Source: an uncultured Planctomycetia bacterium (lineage in GTDB: Bacteria; Planctomycetota; Phycisphaerae; FEN-1346; JAACEH01). Taken from it: DNA of 52,076 nt. Every line of letters begins with the position of its first letter. Within the stretch, counting starts at the first letter, position 1. The stretch is from positions 1 through 52,076 of the forward strand of contig CAIYVX010000029.1 in the NCBI GenBank assembly GCA_903929765.1, given 5' to 3'. Positions 15,584-23,667 of this stretch are shown piece after piece. The notes beneath the pieces are model-generated. The model had not been told where the DNA came from. It worked only from the letters and a program-made list of their open reading frames with translations, and did not search any database. A program made the translations under genes and the position numbers.

Positions 15584-18259
15584 GTGAAAACTGATGAGAT
15601 TCGCAGCCGGTACCTGGAGTTTTTCGCCCAGCGCGGGCATCGCCTGGTGGCGTCGGACAGTTTGATTCCGACGAACGATCCGACGCTGCTGTTCAGCGGG
15701 GCGGGGATGAACCAGTTCAAGGAGGAGTTCCTGGGGCACGTGACGGACTTCCGGCGGGCGACGAGTTGCCAGAAGTGCATCCGGACGGGGGACATCGAGA
15801 ACGTGGGGCGGACGCCGTTCCATGCCACGTTCTTCGAGATGCTGGGGAACTTTTCTTTCGGCGACTATTTCAAGCGCGAGGCGATTACCTGGGCCTGGGA
15901 ATTCGTGCTCGGGGAAATGAAACTCGACCCGGAGAAGCTGCACATCTCGGTCTACGAAAAGGACGACGAGGCGTATGCGATCTGGCAGAAGGAAGTCGGG
16001 CTGCCGGAATCGCGCATCTATCGCTTCGGCGAACATGACAACTTCTGGCCGGCGGACGCGCCGAGCCTGGGGCCGAACGGCGTCTGCGGGCCGTGCAGCG
16101 AAATCTATGTCGATCTCGGCGGGGGGTGCGGGCGGCCGACGTGCAGCCCGGCGTGCGATTGCCGGCGCTATGTGGAAATCTGGAACCTGGTCTTCACGCA
16201 GTTCGACCGCAAGGACGGCGGCGTCCTGGCGGCGCTACCGAACAAGAACATCGACACGGGGATGGGGCTGGACCGCATGGCGGCGGTGATGCAAGGCGTG
16301 CCGACGATCCACGACATCGACATGAAGTTGCCGATCGTGCAGAAAGCGGCGGCGCTCACGGGGAAAAAGTACGCCATCGGCGACAAGACCGAAACGTCGC
16401 AACGGCTGCGGCGGATTTCCGATCATGTGCGGTGCGTGGCGATGGCCATGGCGGACGGAGCGCTGCCGGACCGGTACGGGCGGGGTTACGTGATTCGGCG
16501 TCTGATTCGCCGGGCGGCCCTGGACGGGCGGCGGCTGGGCGTGGAGAAACCGTTCCTTTATCAGATACTCGGGACGGTGGTCACGGCGATGGGCGGCGCG
16601 TATCCGGAGGTGAAGGAGCGGATCAGCACGATCGAGAACATCCTCAAGGGCGAAGAGGAACGGTTCGCCGAGGCCCTGGGCAACTCCAAGGGCATCCGCG
16701 AATTCGAGGAAACCCTCGACCGGACGGCGCGGCAACGGGACAAAGTTATCGACGGAGAGAAGATATTTTATTTCTTCGATACCCACGGTCTACCGCTGGA
16801 ATTTATCGAGGAACAACTCCTCCAGGCCGGCGTGACCTTCGACCGGGGGGCGTTCGAGTCGGCCATGGAGGCCCGGCGCGAGGATTCGCGGGCGGGGTCG
16901 AAGATGAGCGACGCGACGATGATCTTCAAGGGCGTGGCCATGTCGCCGGAAGTGCTGGCCGCGTGCCGGAAGCAGAGCCTGACGACGGATTTCGTCGGCT
17001 ATGACGAGATGGAAACGAGGGCCCGCGTGGTGGCCATTCTGGGCGGCGACGGGTTGCACAAGGAAGCCCGGGCCGGGGAGCGCGTGGCCGTGGTGCTGGA
17101 CCAGACTTCCTTTTACGCGACCGGGGGCGGGCAGATCGGCGACACCGGCTCGATCACGGGCGAAGGGGGCCTGGAGGCGGCCGTGAACGACACGTTCATG
17201 GATCACGAGTTCCGGCTGCACGCGGTGGAGGTGCGGTCGGGCCTCTTGAAACTCGGGGCGGAAGTGACGGTGGCCGTGGACCGGGCGCGGCGGATGGACA
17301 TCGGGCGAAATCACACCGCGACACATATCCTCCAGTGGGCGTTGCGGGAGGTGCTGGGCGATCACGTGCACCAGGCGGGCAGCGAGGTCACGGCGGAGCG
17401 GTTCCGGTTCGACTTCACGCACCCGAAGGCCCTGACGCACGAGGAATGGCGGCGCGTCGAGGCGCTGGTGAACCAGCGGATTTTCGAGGACGCGCCGGTG
17501 CGGGCGGCGGAGACGACGCTGGACGCGGCACGGAAGGCGGGGGCGATGGCCCTCTTTGGCGAAAAGTACGGGGAGATCGTGCGGCTGGTTTCGATGGGCG
17601 ATTTTTCGCGCGAGTTGTGCGGCGGAACGCACCTGTCGAGCACGTCGCAGGTCTGCCAGTTCAAGATCGTGTCGGAAGAATCGGTGGCGGCGGGGGTGCG
17701 GCGCATCACGGGGTTGACCGGTCGCGGTGCGGCGGCGCACGTCGTGGAGCGGGAAGAGTTGCTGGACGAGGCGATGGAGCGGCTGAAGGCCAATCCGGCG
17801 TCGCTCTTGCAGCGGATCGACGTACTCCAGAAGGAACTGAAGAGCCAGAAACAGGATTTGCAGAAGGCCCGGAGCATGAGTTCGCGGGCCAGCGCGGAGG
17901 ATATTTTCGCGAACGTCCAGGATGCCGGCGGGGTGCCGCTGGTGGCGGCGGAGATTGAAGGGGCGGATGCGGCATCGCTGCGTGAGGCGGCGGACCTGGG
18001 GCGGAAAAAACTCGCCAGCGGCGTGGTGGTGCTGGGCTGTCGGCAGGACGACAAGGTTTCGCTGGTCGTCGGCGTGACGGCGGACCTGGTGGCCAAGGGC
18101 TTGCACGCGGGGAAGATTATTAAGGAAGTGGCGGCGCTGGTGGGCGGCTCCGGCGGCGGACGGCCGGATCTGGCTCAGGCGGGCGGGAAAGAGCCGGAGA
18201 AACTGGCCGAGGCGATTGGCAAGGCTCGGGAGATTGTGGTGGGGATGGTAAAAAAATAA
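15584..18259 (+). CDS. alaS: Alanyl-tRNA synthetase
   Basis: 891 residues from GTG with AAAGGAAAGG upstream. The N-terminal catalytic domain opens with IRSRYLEFFAQRGHRLVASDSL-type sequence and has motif 2/3 segments (GNFSFGDYFKREAI). The editing domain carries HTATH near residue 580 and CGGTH near 680, the four zinc/editing ligands. A C-terminal C-Ala domain ends with GGSGGGRPDLAQAGG. It charges tRNA-Ala in the cytoplasm and edits Ser/Gly. Full length for the family. Confidence 0.98.
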   Translation: MKTDEIRSRYLEFFAQRGHRLVASDSLIPTNDPTLLFSGAGMNQFKEEFLGHVTDFRRATSCQKCIRTGDIENVGRTPFHATFFEMLGNFSFGDYFKREAITWAWEFVLGEMKLDPEKLHISVYEKDDEAYAIWQKEVGLPESRIYRFGEHDNFWPADAPSLGPNGVCGPCSEIYVDLGGGCGRPTCSPACDCRRYVEIWNLVFTQFDRKDGGVLAALPNKNIDTGMGLDRMAAVMQGVPTIHDIDMKLPIVQKAAALTGKKYAIGDKTETSQRLRRISDHVRCVAMAMADGALPDRYGRGYVIRRLIRRAALDGRRLGVEKPFLYQILGTVVTAMGGAYPEVKERISTIENILKGEEERFAEALGNSKGIREFEETLDRTARQRDKVIDGEKIFYFFDTHGLPLEFIEEQLLQAGVTFDRGAFESAMEARREDSRAGSKMSDATMIFKGVAMSPEVLAACRKQSLTTDFVGYDEMETRARVVAILGGDGLHKEARAGERVAVVLDQTSFYATGGGQIGDTGSITGEGGLEAAVNDTFMDHEFRLHAVEVRSGLLKLGAEVTVAVDRARRMDIGRNHTATHILQWALREVLGDHVHQAGSEVTAERFRFDFTHPKALTHEEWRRVEALVNQRIFEDAPVRAAETTLDAARKAGAMALFGEKYGEIVRLVSMGDFSRELCGGTHLSSTSQVCQFKIVSEESVAAGVRRITGLTGRGAAAHVVEREELLDEAMERLKANPASLLQRIDVLQKELKSQKQDLQKARSMSSRASAEDIFANVQDAGGVPLVAAEIEGADAASLREAADLGRKKLASGVVVLGCRQDDKVSLVVGVTADLVAKGLHAGKIIKEVAALVGGSGGGRPDLAQAGGKEPEKLAEAIGKAREIVVGMVKK

Positions 18260-18261
18260 AT

Positions 18262-18308
18262 GCCATTGCTTTTTCTTTTTGTCATAGTATAATGCTAGTG
18301 GCAATGGC
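18262..18308. promoter_or_regulatory. vapBC promoter flanked by an inverted repeat (candidate operator)
   Basis: TTGCTT at 18266-18271 and a perfect TATAAT at 18288-18293, with a 16-base spacer, form a good promoter. Perfect 8-base inverted arms GCCATTGC (18262-18269) and GCAATGGC (18301-18308) surround it, centred on the -10 region. The spacing and position suit autorepression by a VapB dimer pair; that role is inferred. Confidence 0.55.
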
Positions 18309-18339
18309 GTAGTAATGTGGCAAAGAACGGGAGAGAGTC

Positions 18340-18597
18340 ATGAAACAAGAAATGATGAGCAGGCTGCGAGTCGCCGAGGGCGGGCGGATCGTGATTCCGG
18401 CCGCAGTTCGTGAGCGGCTCGGGATGGAGGTGGGCGCTGATCTGGTCTTAACGGTCGAGGACGATCGGGCTACAATCATGAACGCGAGGGCGGCGCGGCG
18501 GCGAGCGCAGGAGCGCGTCCGTCGCTATATCAGTCCCGACGTAAGTCTAAGCGAAGAGTTGATGGCAGAGCGAAAAAAGGAAGCCCGGCGTGAGTAA
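18340..18597 (+). CDS. vapB: VapB-type antitoxin (AbrB/SpoVT swapped-hairpin fold)
   Basis: 85 residues. Residues 7-45 (LRVAEGGRIVIPAAVRERLG, GADLVLTVEDD) are an AbrB-like DNA-binding domain. The C-terminal half is charged and helical (ERVRRYI ... EELMAERKKEARRE), as expected for the toxin-neutralising tail. GGGAGAGAG precedes ATG. It overlaps vapC by 8 bases. It should repress its own promoter and inhibit the PIN nuclease. Confidence 0.88.
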   Translation: MKQEMMSRLRVAEGGRIVIPAAVRERLGMEVGADLVLTVEDDRATIMNARAARRRAQERVRRYISPDVSLSEELMAERKKEARRE

Positions 18598-18997
18598 GGT
18601 CAATGTTTTCGACACCTCGGCGGTGCTGGCCCATCTTCAGCAGGAAAAAGGCCGAGAGCGTGTGGAGGCGGCCCTCGAAGAAGGTTCCTGCTTGATGAGC
18701 ACAGTCAATCTTTGCGAGGTTCTCGGCAAGCTTTGCGAAAAGGGCATGCCCGAGGAGGAAGCCCGGATCACGGTCGATGAACTGGGGCTGACCATCGTAA
18801 ACTTTGATTCAGAGTTGGCGGCTATCGCCGCCTTCCTGAAAGTTCGGACCAAACCACTTGGAGCGTCGCTGGGCGACCGGGCCTGTCTGGCCCTGGCCCA
18901 ACAGGCGAAACAGAACAAGGTTGTGCCGGTCGTCATCACGGCTGAGCATGCCTGGACCAGGATCGGCTGGCCGTTCAAGATCGCTGTTATCCGGTAA
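18590..18997 (+). CDS. vapC: VapC-type PIN-domain ribonuclease toxin
   Basis: 135 residues from GTG overlapping vapB. The PIN domain acidic residues are visible: Asp in FDTSAVLA (residue 8), Glu in NLCEVLGKL (about 43), Asp in SLGDRACLALA (about 98), and a further acidic/AW position in TAEHAW. An active Mg-dependent RNase is therefore likely. Members cleave tRNA or rRNA; the substrate here is unknown. Followed by a strong terminator at 19024. Confidence 0.92.
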   Translation: MSKVNVFDTSAVLAHLQQEKGRERVEAALEEGSCLMSTVNLCEVLGKLCEKGMPEEEARITVDELGLTIVNFDSELAAIAAFLKVRTKPLGASLGDRACLALAQQAKQNKVVPVVITAEHAWTRIGWPFKIAVIR

Positions 18998-19023
18998 GAC
19001 GAAATTGGAAGCGTAGAAAAACA

Positions 19024-19057
19024 GGACGCGCCACGTTCGCAAGAGCGTGGCGCGTCC
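19024..19057. terminator. Bidirectional intrinsic terminator between vapC and the beta-propeller gene
   Basis: A perfect 12-bp stem, GGACGCGCCACG / CGTGGCGCGTCC, with a 10-base loop, is followed by GTTAATTTT on plus and TGTTTTTC on minus. The convergent gene arrangement fits termination in both directions. Confidence 0.85.
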
Positions 19058-19078
19058 GTTAATTTTGGCGGCGAATCG

Positions 19079-20185
19079 TTACTTGTCTTTCGGCCCCACG
19101 ACGACCAGGCCAAACGTGGGCTGGCCGTCCTGGCCGGTCGCGTTGCAAGGCAGGTAGAAGCGGTGGGTCTTGGGATCGACGGCGATGGTGCGGGCGCCTT
19201 TGGCGGTGGGGAGAGTCTGGACAACGTCGAACCTGGGGTCGTTGATGCGTAAGGACTTGACGGTAAGAAAGTCCTGAATAACGGTGGTTGTGCCGTCTTT
19301 GCCATTGGCGCTAACGACCATTCGGAGTTTCGGATCGAACGCACAGCCATCCACGCCGTTACCCGTTGGCAGAGTGGCCACGACCTTACCACTTGTAGCA
19401 TTCAGGACGATCATCTTTCCACTGGTAGCCGAGAAGAGCAAACTGCCCAACCTGCCGGACTCGTCAATGTCCAAGCCGGTGGGTTCCTGGCCGGGGCTGA
19501 TGGGCCAGTGGGCGAAGACTTTCAGTTCCTTCGAGTCGATGGCGACGACTTCGCTCTTGTCCTCGACGTTGACGTAGACGTGGCCTTTGCCGTCGGCAAC
19601 TGCGAATTCGAGCGTGCCGCCGACTTCGATGGTGGCGGGTTTGGCGTCGGCGGGGGCGGCAGGGTCGATGACGGTGACGGAGCCGTCGCGATGGTTGAAA
19701 CAGAAAACTTTCTTCGAGGCGGGGTCAAAGAGGATGGCGTCGGGACCGGCGCCGGTGGGAATTTTGCGGAGGACTTTCAGGGTCTTGGTGTCGAAGACGA
19801 TGACGTTGCCGGTGGGGTCGCCGCGCTTGCCGCCGGAGGTGATGAAGCCTTCGTTGCGGTCGGGGACCAGGGCGATGCCGTGGCAGCCGGGAGTGTCGGG
19901 GATTTCGGCGAGGAGCTTGTCGGTCAGCAGATCGACGACCATGACGCGGGTGGCCCGGGCGACGTAGAGGCGATGGTTGGAGGAATCGACGGTCAGGTAA
20001 TCCCAGCCGCCGTCGCCGCCGAGCGGGATGGTTTTGAGGACGGCGAGCGGGCCGGAGGATTCGGCGGGTTTGGCGGCTGCGGCAGAAGTGGCCGAAACGG
20101 CCGCGGGGGTGGCGCTGTCGGCGGCCCAGGTTGCGTTGGAACAGGCGACAACGAGAATCACGGACAAGGGCAGGCGAAAGTTCAT
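19079..20185 (-). CDS. Exported YVTN/NHL-type beta-propeller protein
   Basis: 368 residues from ATG at 20183-20185 with AAGGAG upstream; longer frames reach into a repeat region. Signal peptide residues 1-21 (LPLSVILVVACSNATWA) are followed by an Ala-rich linker. Repeated blades carry the YVTN-like pattern: HRLYVARATRVMVVDLLTDKLLAEI, NVIVFDTKTLKVLRKI, SGKMIVLNATSGKVVATL. These propellers usually bind partners or ligands outside the cytoplasm; no catalytic residues can be claimed. It sits downstream of, and in line with, the S10 peptidase gene, so they may be co-transcribed. Confidence 0.82.
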   Translation of the reverse strand: MNFRLPLSVILVVACSNATWAADSATPAAVSATSAAAAKPAESSGPLAVLKTIPLGGDGGWDYLTVDSSNHRLYVARATRVMVVDLLTDKLLAEIPDTPGCHGIALVPDRNEGFITSGGKRGDPTGNVIVFDTKTLKVLRKIPTGAGPDAILFDPASKKVFCFNHRDGSVTVIDPAAPADAKPATIEVGGTLEFAVADGKGHVYVNVEDKSEVVAIDSKELKVFAHWPISPGQEPTGLDIDESGRLGSLLFSATSGKMIVLNATSGKVVATLPTGNGVDGCAFDPKLRMVVSANGKDGTTTVIQDFLTVKSLRINDPRFDVVQTLPTAKGARTIAVDPKTHRFYLPCNATGQDGQPTFGLVVVGPKDK

Positions 20186-20232
20186 TTGAGGCTCCTTAAT
20201 AGAAACAGAAACAAAAACAGAAGAAACAGCGT

Positions 20233-20251
20233 CCCCCAGCAATGCTGGGGG
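20233..20251. repeat. Perfect hairpin between S10 peptidase and propeller genes
   Basis: CCCCCAGC AAT GCTGGGGG with AAGAAACAG-type purine tracts on both sides. It could attenuate or protect the transcript; only this copy was seen. Confidence 0.55.
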
Positions 20252-20290
20252 CTTCATAAGCAGAAAAAGAAAAAACAGCAACGGCAACAA

Positions 20291-21928
20291 CTACATCGCC
20301 GACTTGAAAAATGCGGCAGCGTCGTGGTGGAGAGATTCGAGGGCCGACGGCAGGACGTAGAGCATGTGGCCGGCCGGGTAGTATTTCAGGCTGATGTTGT
20401 CGCGGACGGCCGGGTCGAGGCCGAGGTGGTGGACGGTGTAGCGCTGGGCGGCATAGGCGGTGACCAGGTCGTATTGGCCGCAGCAGACCAGGACCTTGAG
20501 CCGCGTGTTGGCGCTCATGGCCTGCTGTAACGTGCCGCCGACGTTGACGTAGCCGCCTGCGGCCGAGCCCCAGTTCCAGGAGCCGCCCACTTCGGGGTTG
20601 AGAAATTTGTAGGAGAGTTCGTTCTTGTATTTGAGGTCGCGGCGGACGTAATCGTTGAGGCCGGCCACGAGCGGTCCGGCGGTGACGAAAATGGAGGGGT
20701 CGGTCAGCCAGGCTTCCTCGTCGGCCTTGATGCCGGCGACGCGTGCGTCGTAAAGGCCGAGACGGCGGTTTTCCTCGCGGAGGAGTTCGTTGGCGAAGTC
20801 GCCCTGGTCGAGGCGGAGATGGTGCGAGCGGATGAAGGATTTCGACAGGCCGGTGAAGGCGGCCAATTGATCGACGATCTTTTCCCGTTCGCCGTCGCTC
20901 AGGGTGTCGCCTTTGGCGAGGGCGGCGCGGTAATCGGTGTCGGCCCAATGTTCGACTTTGGCCAGGAGTTCGTCGAGGGGGAGTTTCTGGAGATCGGGGA
21001 TGAGTTTTTTGTGGTACTGTGCCGCGGCGGCGTAGGACGGGAGGTAAAGGGTGTAGGGCAGGTCGTTGCCGCGCTCGAAGCGGATGGCCTGGAAATCGAG
21101 GACCGAGGAGATGAGGACGAGGCCGTTGACGGTCATGGCGAGGTGGGACTGGAGGTGGCCGGAGAGGGCGGCGGCGCGGGTGGTGCCGTAACTTTCGCCG
21201 GCGAGGAACTTGGGCGACAGCCAGCGCTGGTAGCGGGTGACGTAGAGGCGGATGAACTCGCCGACGGATTGGACGTCGTTATGGATGCCGGTGAACTCCT
21301 TCAAGTCGATGCCCGAGGCCGGGCGGCTGTAGCCGGTGCCGACGGGGTCGATGAAGACGAGGTCGGTGAAATCGAGCCAGGTGAAATCGTTGTCGACCAG
21401 TTCGACGGTGGTCGGCAGGGCGGTGCCGTCTTTGGCACTCAGGACGCGTTTGGGGCCCAGCGCGCCCACGTGGAGCCAGATGGCGGCGGCGCCGGGGCCG
21501 CCGTTGAAGACGAAGGTGACGGGCCGGGCGGAGTTTTTCGGGTCGGCCGGGTCGCCGGGTTTGCCGCGGGTGTAGGCGACGAAAAACATGTCGGCCCGGG
21601 GCTTGCCGGCCTCGTCCTTGATGGCCAGGCAGCCGGTGGTGGCGGTGAACTTGAACTCCTGGCCGGCGAGGGTGATGGCGTGCTCGGTGACGACAGGTTC
21701 GTCGGCGGCCGGGGTTTTTTCGGACTTTTCGGCCTTGTCGCCCTTATCAGACTTTTCGGTCTGGTCGGGCGCGGACTTTTTGGCATTTTCCGGTGCGACG
21801 GCGGATTTTGCAGCGGTCGCCGAGGCGGCGGAGGCGGGCGGGGATTTCTCATCGACCGTTCCCCAACAGGCGGAGGCCGCAGTGATAAGGATCAGTGCCA
21901 CAGCCAAACGAGCCAGAATTTTTGCCAT
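20291..21928 (-). CDS. Serine carboxypeptidase-like (peptidase S10) exported protein
   Basis: 545 residues from ATG at 21926-21928 with GGAG upstream. An N-terminal signal ends near AASAC (residue 21); it is not a classical lipobox, so lipoprotein processing is uncertain. A low-complexity Lys/Ala/Glu linker spans about 25-80. The alpha/beta hydrolase region shows the S10 signatures FNGGPG (oxyanion region, about 141-146), DPVGTGYS, GESYGT with nucleophile Ser246, Asp in CGQYDLVT and His in PAGHMLYV. The triad is complete, so exopeptidase activity is likely. Probably periplasmic or surface. Confidence 0.88.
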   Translation of the reverse strand: MAKILARLAVALILITAASACWGTVDEKSPPASAASATAAKSAVAPENAKKSAPDQTEKSDKGDKAEKSEKTPAADEPVVTEHAITLAGQEFKFTATTGCLAIKDEAGKPRADMFFVAYTRGKPGDPADPKNSARPVTFVFNGGPGAAAIWLHVGALGPKRVLSAKDGTALPTTVELVDNDFTWLDFTDLVFIDPVGTGYSRPASGIDLKEFTGIHNDVQSVGEFIRLYVTRYQRWLSPKFLAGESYGTTRAAALSGHLQSHLAMTVNGLVLISSVLDFQAIRFERGNDLPYTLYLPSYAAAAQYHKKLIPDLQKLPLDELLAKVEHWADTDYRAALAKGDTLSDGEREKIVDQLAAFTGLSKSFIRSHHLRLDQGDFANELLREENRRLGLYDARVAGIKADEEAWLTDPSIFVTAGPLVAGLNDYVRRDLKYKNELSYKFLNPEVGGSWNWGSAAGGYVNVGGTLQQAMSANTRLKVLVCCGQYDLVTAYAAQRYTVHHLGLDPAVRDNISLKYYPAGHMLYVLPSALESLHHDAAAFFKSAM

Positions 21929-22071
21929 GATAGTTTTCTCCAGGATTAAGCCCAATGAGCAGGCGAGAGGCGATTATCCCGCCGAGGCGGCGATTCGTCA
22001 ACAGGTGAATGGCGCGGCGGTTACAGGAGTTGAAGTTGACGAAGGCCCGGCCCGGCGGCTACCATGTCGCC

Positions 22072-23571
22072 ATGAACTCTCCGTTCGCCCGGCCGGTGCT
22101 GGGCACCTTCGCCGGATATATCGCCGGCCTGGCCGCCAATCTGGTGGTCAGCATCCTGGTCGCCCGGATTCTCGGGCCCGCGGGCGCCGGCGTCATCGTC
22201 CTGGTCCTCACTGGCCCGAACATCCTGGCCCTGGTCGGCAATCTCGGCCTGGCCCGGTCGATCTCTCACTTCCTGCGCCGGCGGCCCTTTGCGGCGGAGC
22301 GTGTGGTTGGCTTCTCGGCGGGAATCAACGTGCTGGTCGGAATCGTGCTGGCCGGAGGCTACCTGGCGATGCTGGGCTGGCTGGGTCCGCACATCGGGCT
22401 GAACCCGGAACGCGATTGGCCGGTGGCGCTGGTGGCGGCGATGATTATTCCGTTTGAGATCGCGTTGCAGGATTGGATGGCAGCATGCCAGGGGTACCAG
22501 CGGTTCGGGCAGCGGGCGGCGATATTGCTGACTTTTCGGTGGGTCTATGCGGCCCTGGCCGCGGGGGCGCTACTGCTGCTGAACCCGACGCCGATGGGGG
22601 TGGTGCTGGCGGGACTGACGGCGTACTTTGTGACGGTGATCGTCGGGGGAATCATGGTCCGCGGGCTGCTGCGGAGCGAACCGCCAGCGGCAAGGGAGGT
22701 TCTCTCGCGGCGCGGCTGGTACCTGGCCATCCTCATCGGACTGGCGGCAGGAGGAGCGGTGTGGCTGGGGTGTCACCGGGAGCTGTCAGCGATTCAAACC
22801 GCGGCGATGGTTGGGATGGGCTACTACCTGATAATCCAAGCGAAGGCGGCGCGGGGCGGCGGCGGGTGGCGGGACGTGGCCGCCATCGCCGATGCGCGGC
22901 TCCTGGTGGGCTACGGCTGGCGGGTACACATTTCGGCGGTGATTTTATTCCTGATTCTTCGCGGCGACATTTACCTGGTCGGCGCCTTGCTCGGCGACTC
23001 GGCCCAGGTCGGACTTTATTCGCGGGCGGGGGCGGTGGCCGAGGTGGCCTTCTATTTTCTGCTGGCCGTCGAGAACGTTCTCTTCCCGGTCCTGAGCGGT
23101 TTGCCGCCGCAGGAAATTCCCGCCGCCGCCGCCGCCCTGTGCCGCCGGGGCCTGCTGGCGGGAGCGGCACTGGTGTTCGTTTTCGAGGCCGCCTCGCACT
23201 GGCTGATCCTGATTCCTTTCGGCCCCCAATTCGCCGGGAGCATCGCGCCGCTGCGGATTCTTCTGCCGGGCGTGCTGGCCATCGGCTTCGTCCAGATGCT
23301 GAATTCCGTTTTCAACGCCCTGGAGCGTCCGTGGCCTCCGGCGCTGGTGGGCGCGGCGGGCCTCGTGACGATGATCGCCCTGGATTTTCTCTGGATTCCG
23401 ACGTGGGGCATCACGGGCGCCGCCCTGGCCTCGCTCGTGGCTTACGGCCTGACGGCAGCGGCCCTGGCCGCCTGGTTCTCCATCTCGACCCGGCGCGGCA
23501 TGACGGAATTTTTCCTGCCCACGGCTGCTGATGCCAAAGCACTGGCGTCACTGCTGCGGCGCTCGAAATAA
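22072..23571 (+). CDS. Oligosaccharide flippase / polysaccharide biosynthesis membrane protein (Wzx/MATE-like)
   Basis: 499 residues, almost entirely hydrophobic, with about 12-14 membrane helices. The N-terminus GTFAGYIAGLAANLVVSILVARILGPAGAGVIVLVL is typical of lipid-linked oligosaccharide flippases (MVF/MATE superfamily). Other typical stretches are GDIYLVGALLGDSAQVGLYSRA and a late IAPLRILLPGVL. It probably moves a lipid-linked sugar across the inner membrane. No glycosyltransferase genes flank it, so the substrate is unknown. ATG 22072 lacks a clear ribosome site. The stop codon runs directly into repeat C4. Confidence 0.85.
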   Translation: MNSPFARPVLGTFAGYIAGLAANLVVSILVARILGPAGAGVIVLVLTGPNILALVGNLGLARSISHFLRRRPFAAERVVGFSAGINVLVGIVLAGGYLAMLGWLGPHIGLNPERDWPVALVAAMIIPFEIALQDWMAACQGYQRFGQRAAILLTFRWVYAALAAGALLLLNPTPMGVVLAGLTAYFVTVIVGGIMVRGLLRSEPPAAREVLSRRGWYLAILIGLAAGGAVWLGCHRELSAIQTAAMVGMGYYLIIQAKAARGGGGWRDVAAIADARLLVGYGWRVHISAVILFLILRGDIYLVGALLGDSAQVGLYSRAGAVAEVAFYFLLAVENVLFPVLSGLPPQEIPAAAAALCRRGLLAGAALVFVFEAASHWLILIPFGPQFAGSIAPLRILLPGVLAIGFVQMLNSVFNALERPWPPALVGAAGLVTMIALDFLWIPTWGITGAALASLVAYGLTAAALAAWFSISTRRGMTEFFLPTAADAKALASLLRRSK

Positions 23572-23620
23572 CCCCTCTCCCTTGGGAGAGGGTGGCCCGA
23601 AGGGCCGGGTGAGGGGTTGA
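23571..23620 (+). repeat. Repeat family C, copy C4
   Basis: ACCCCTCTCCCTTGGGAGAGGGTGGCCCGAAGGGCCGGGTGAGGGG lies 3' of the flippase gene, its first base being the last base of the TAA stop. Two stacked hairpins are possible (CCCTCTCCC/GGGAGAGGG and GGCCC/GGGCC). It could serve as a transcript end. Confidence 0.82.
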
Positions 23621-23667
23621 GGCTGGAAACTTCCGTGACGAGAAGAGTAATCGAAAATAAAATATTT

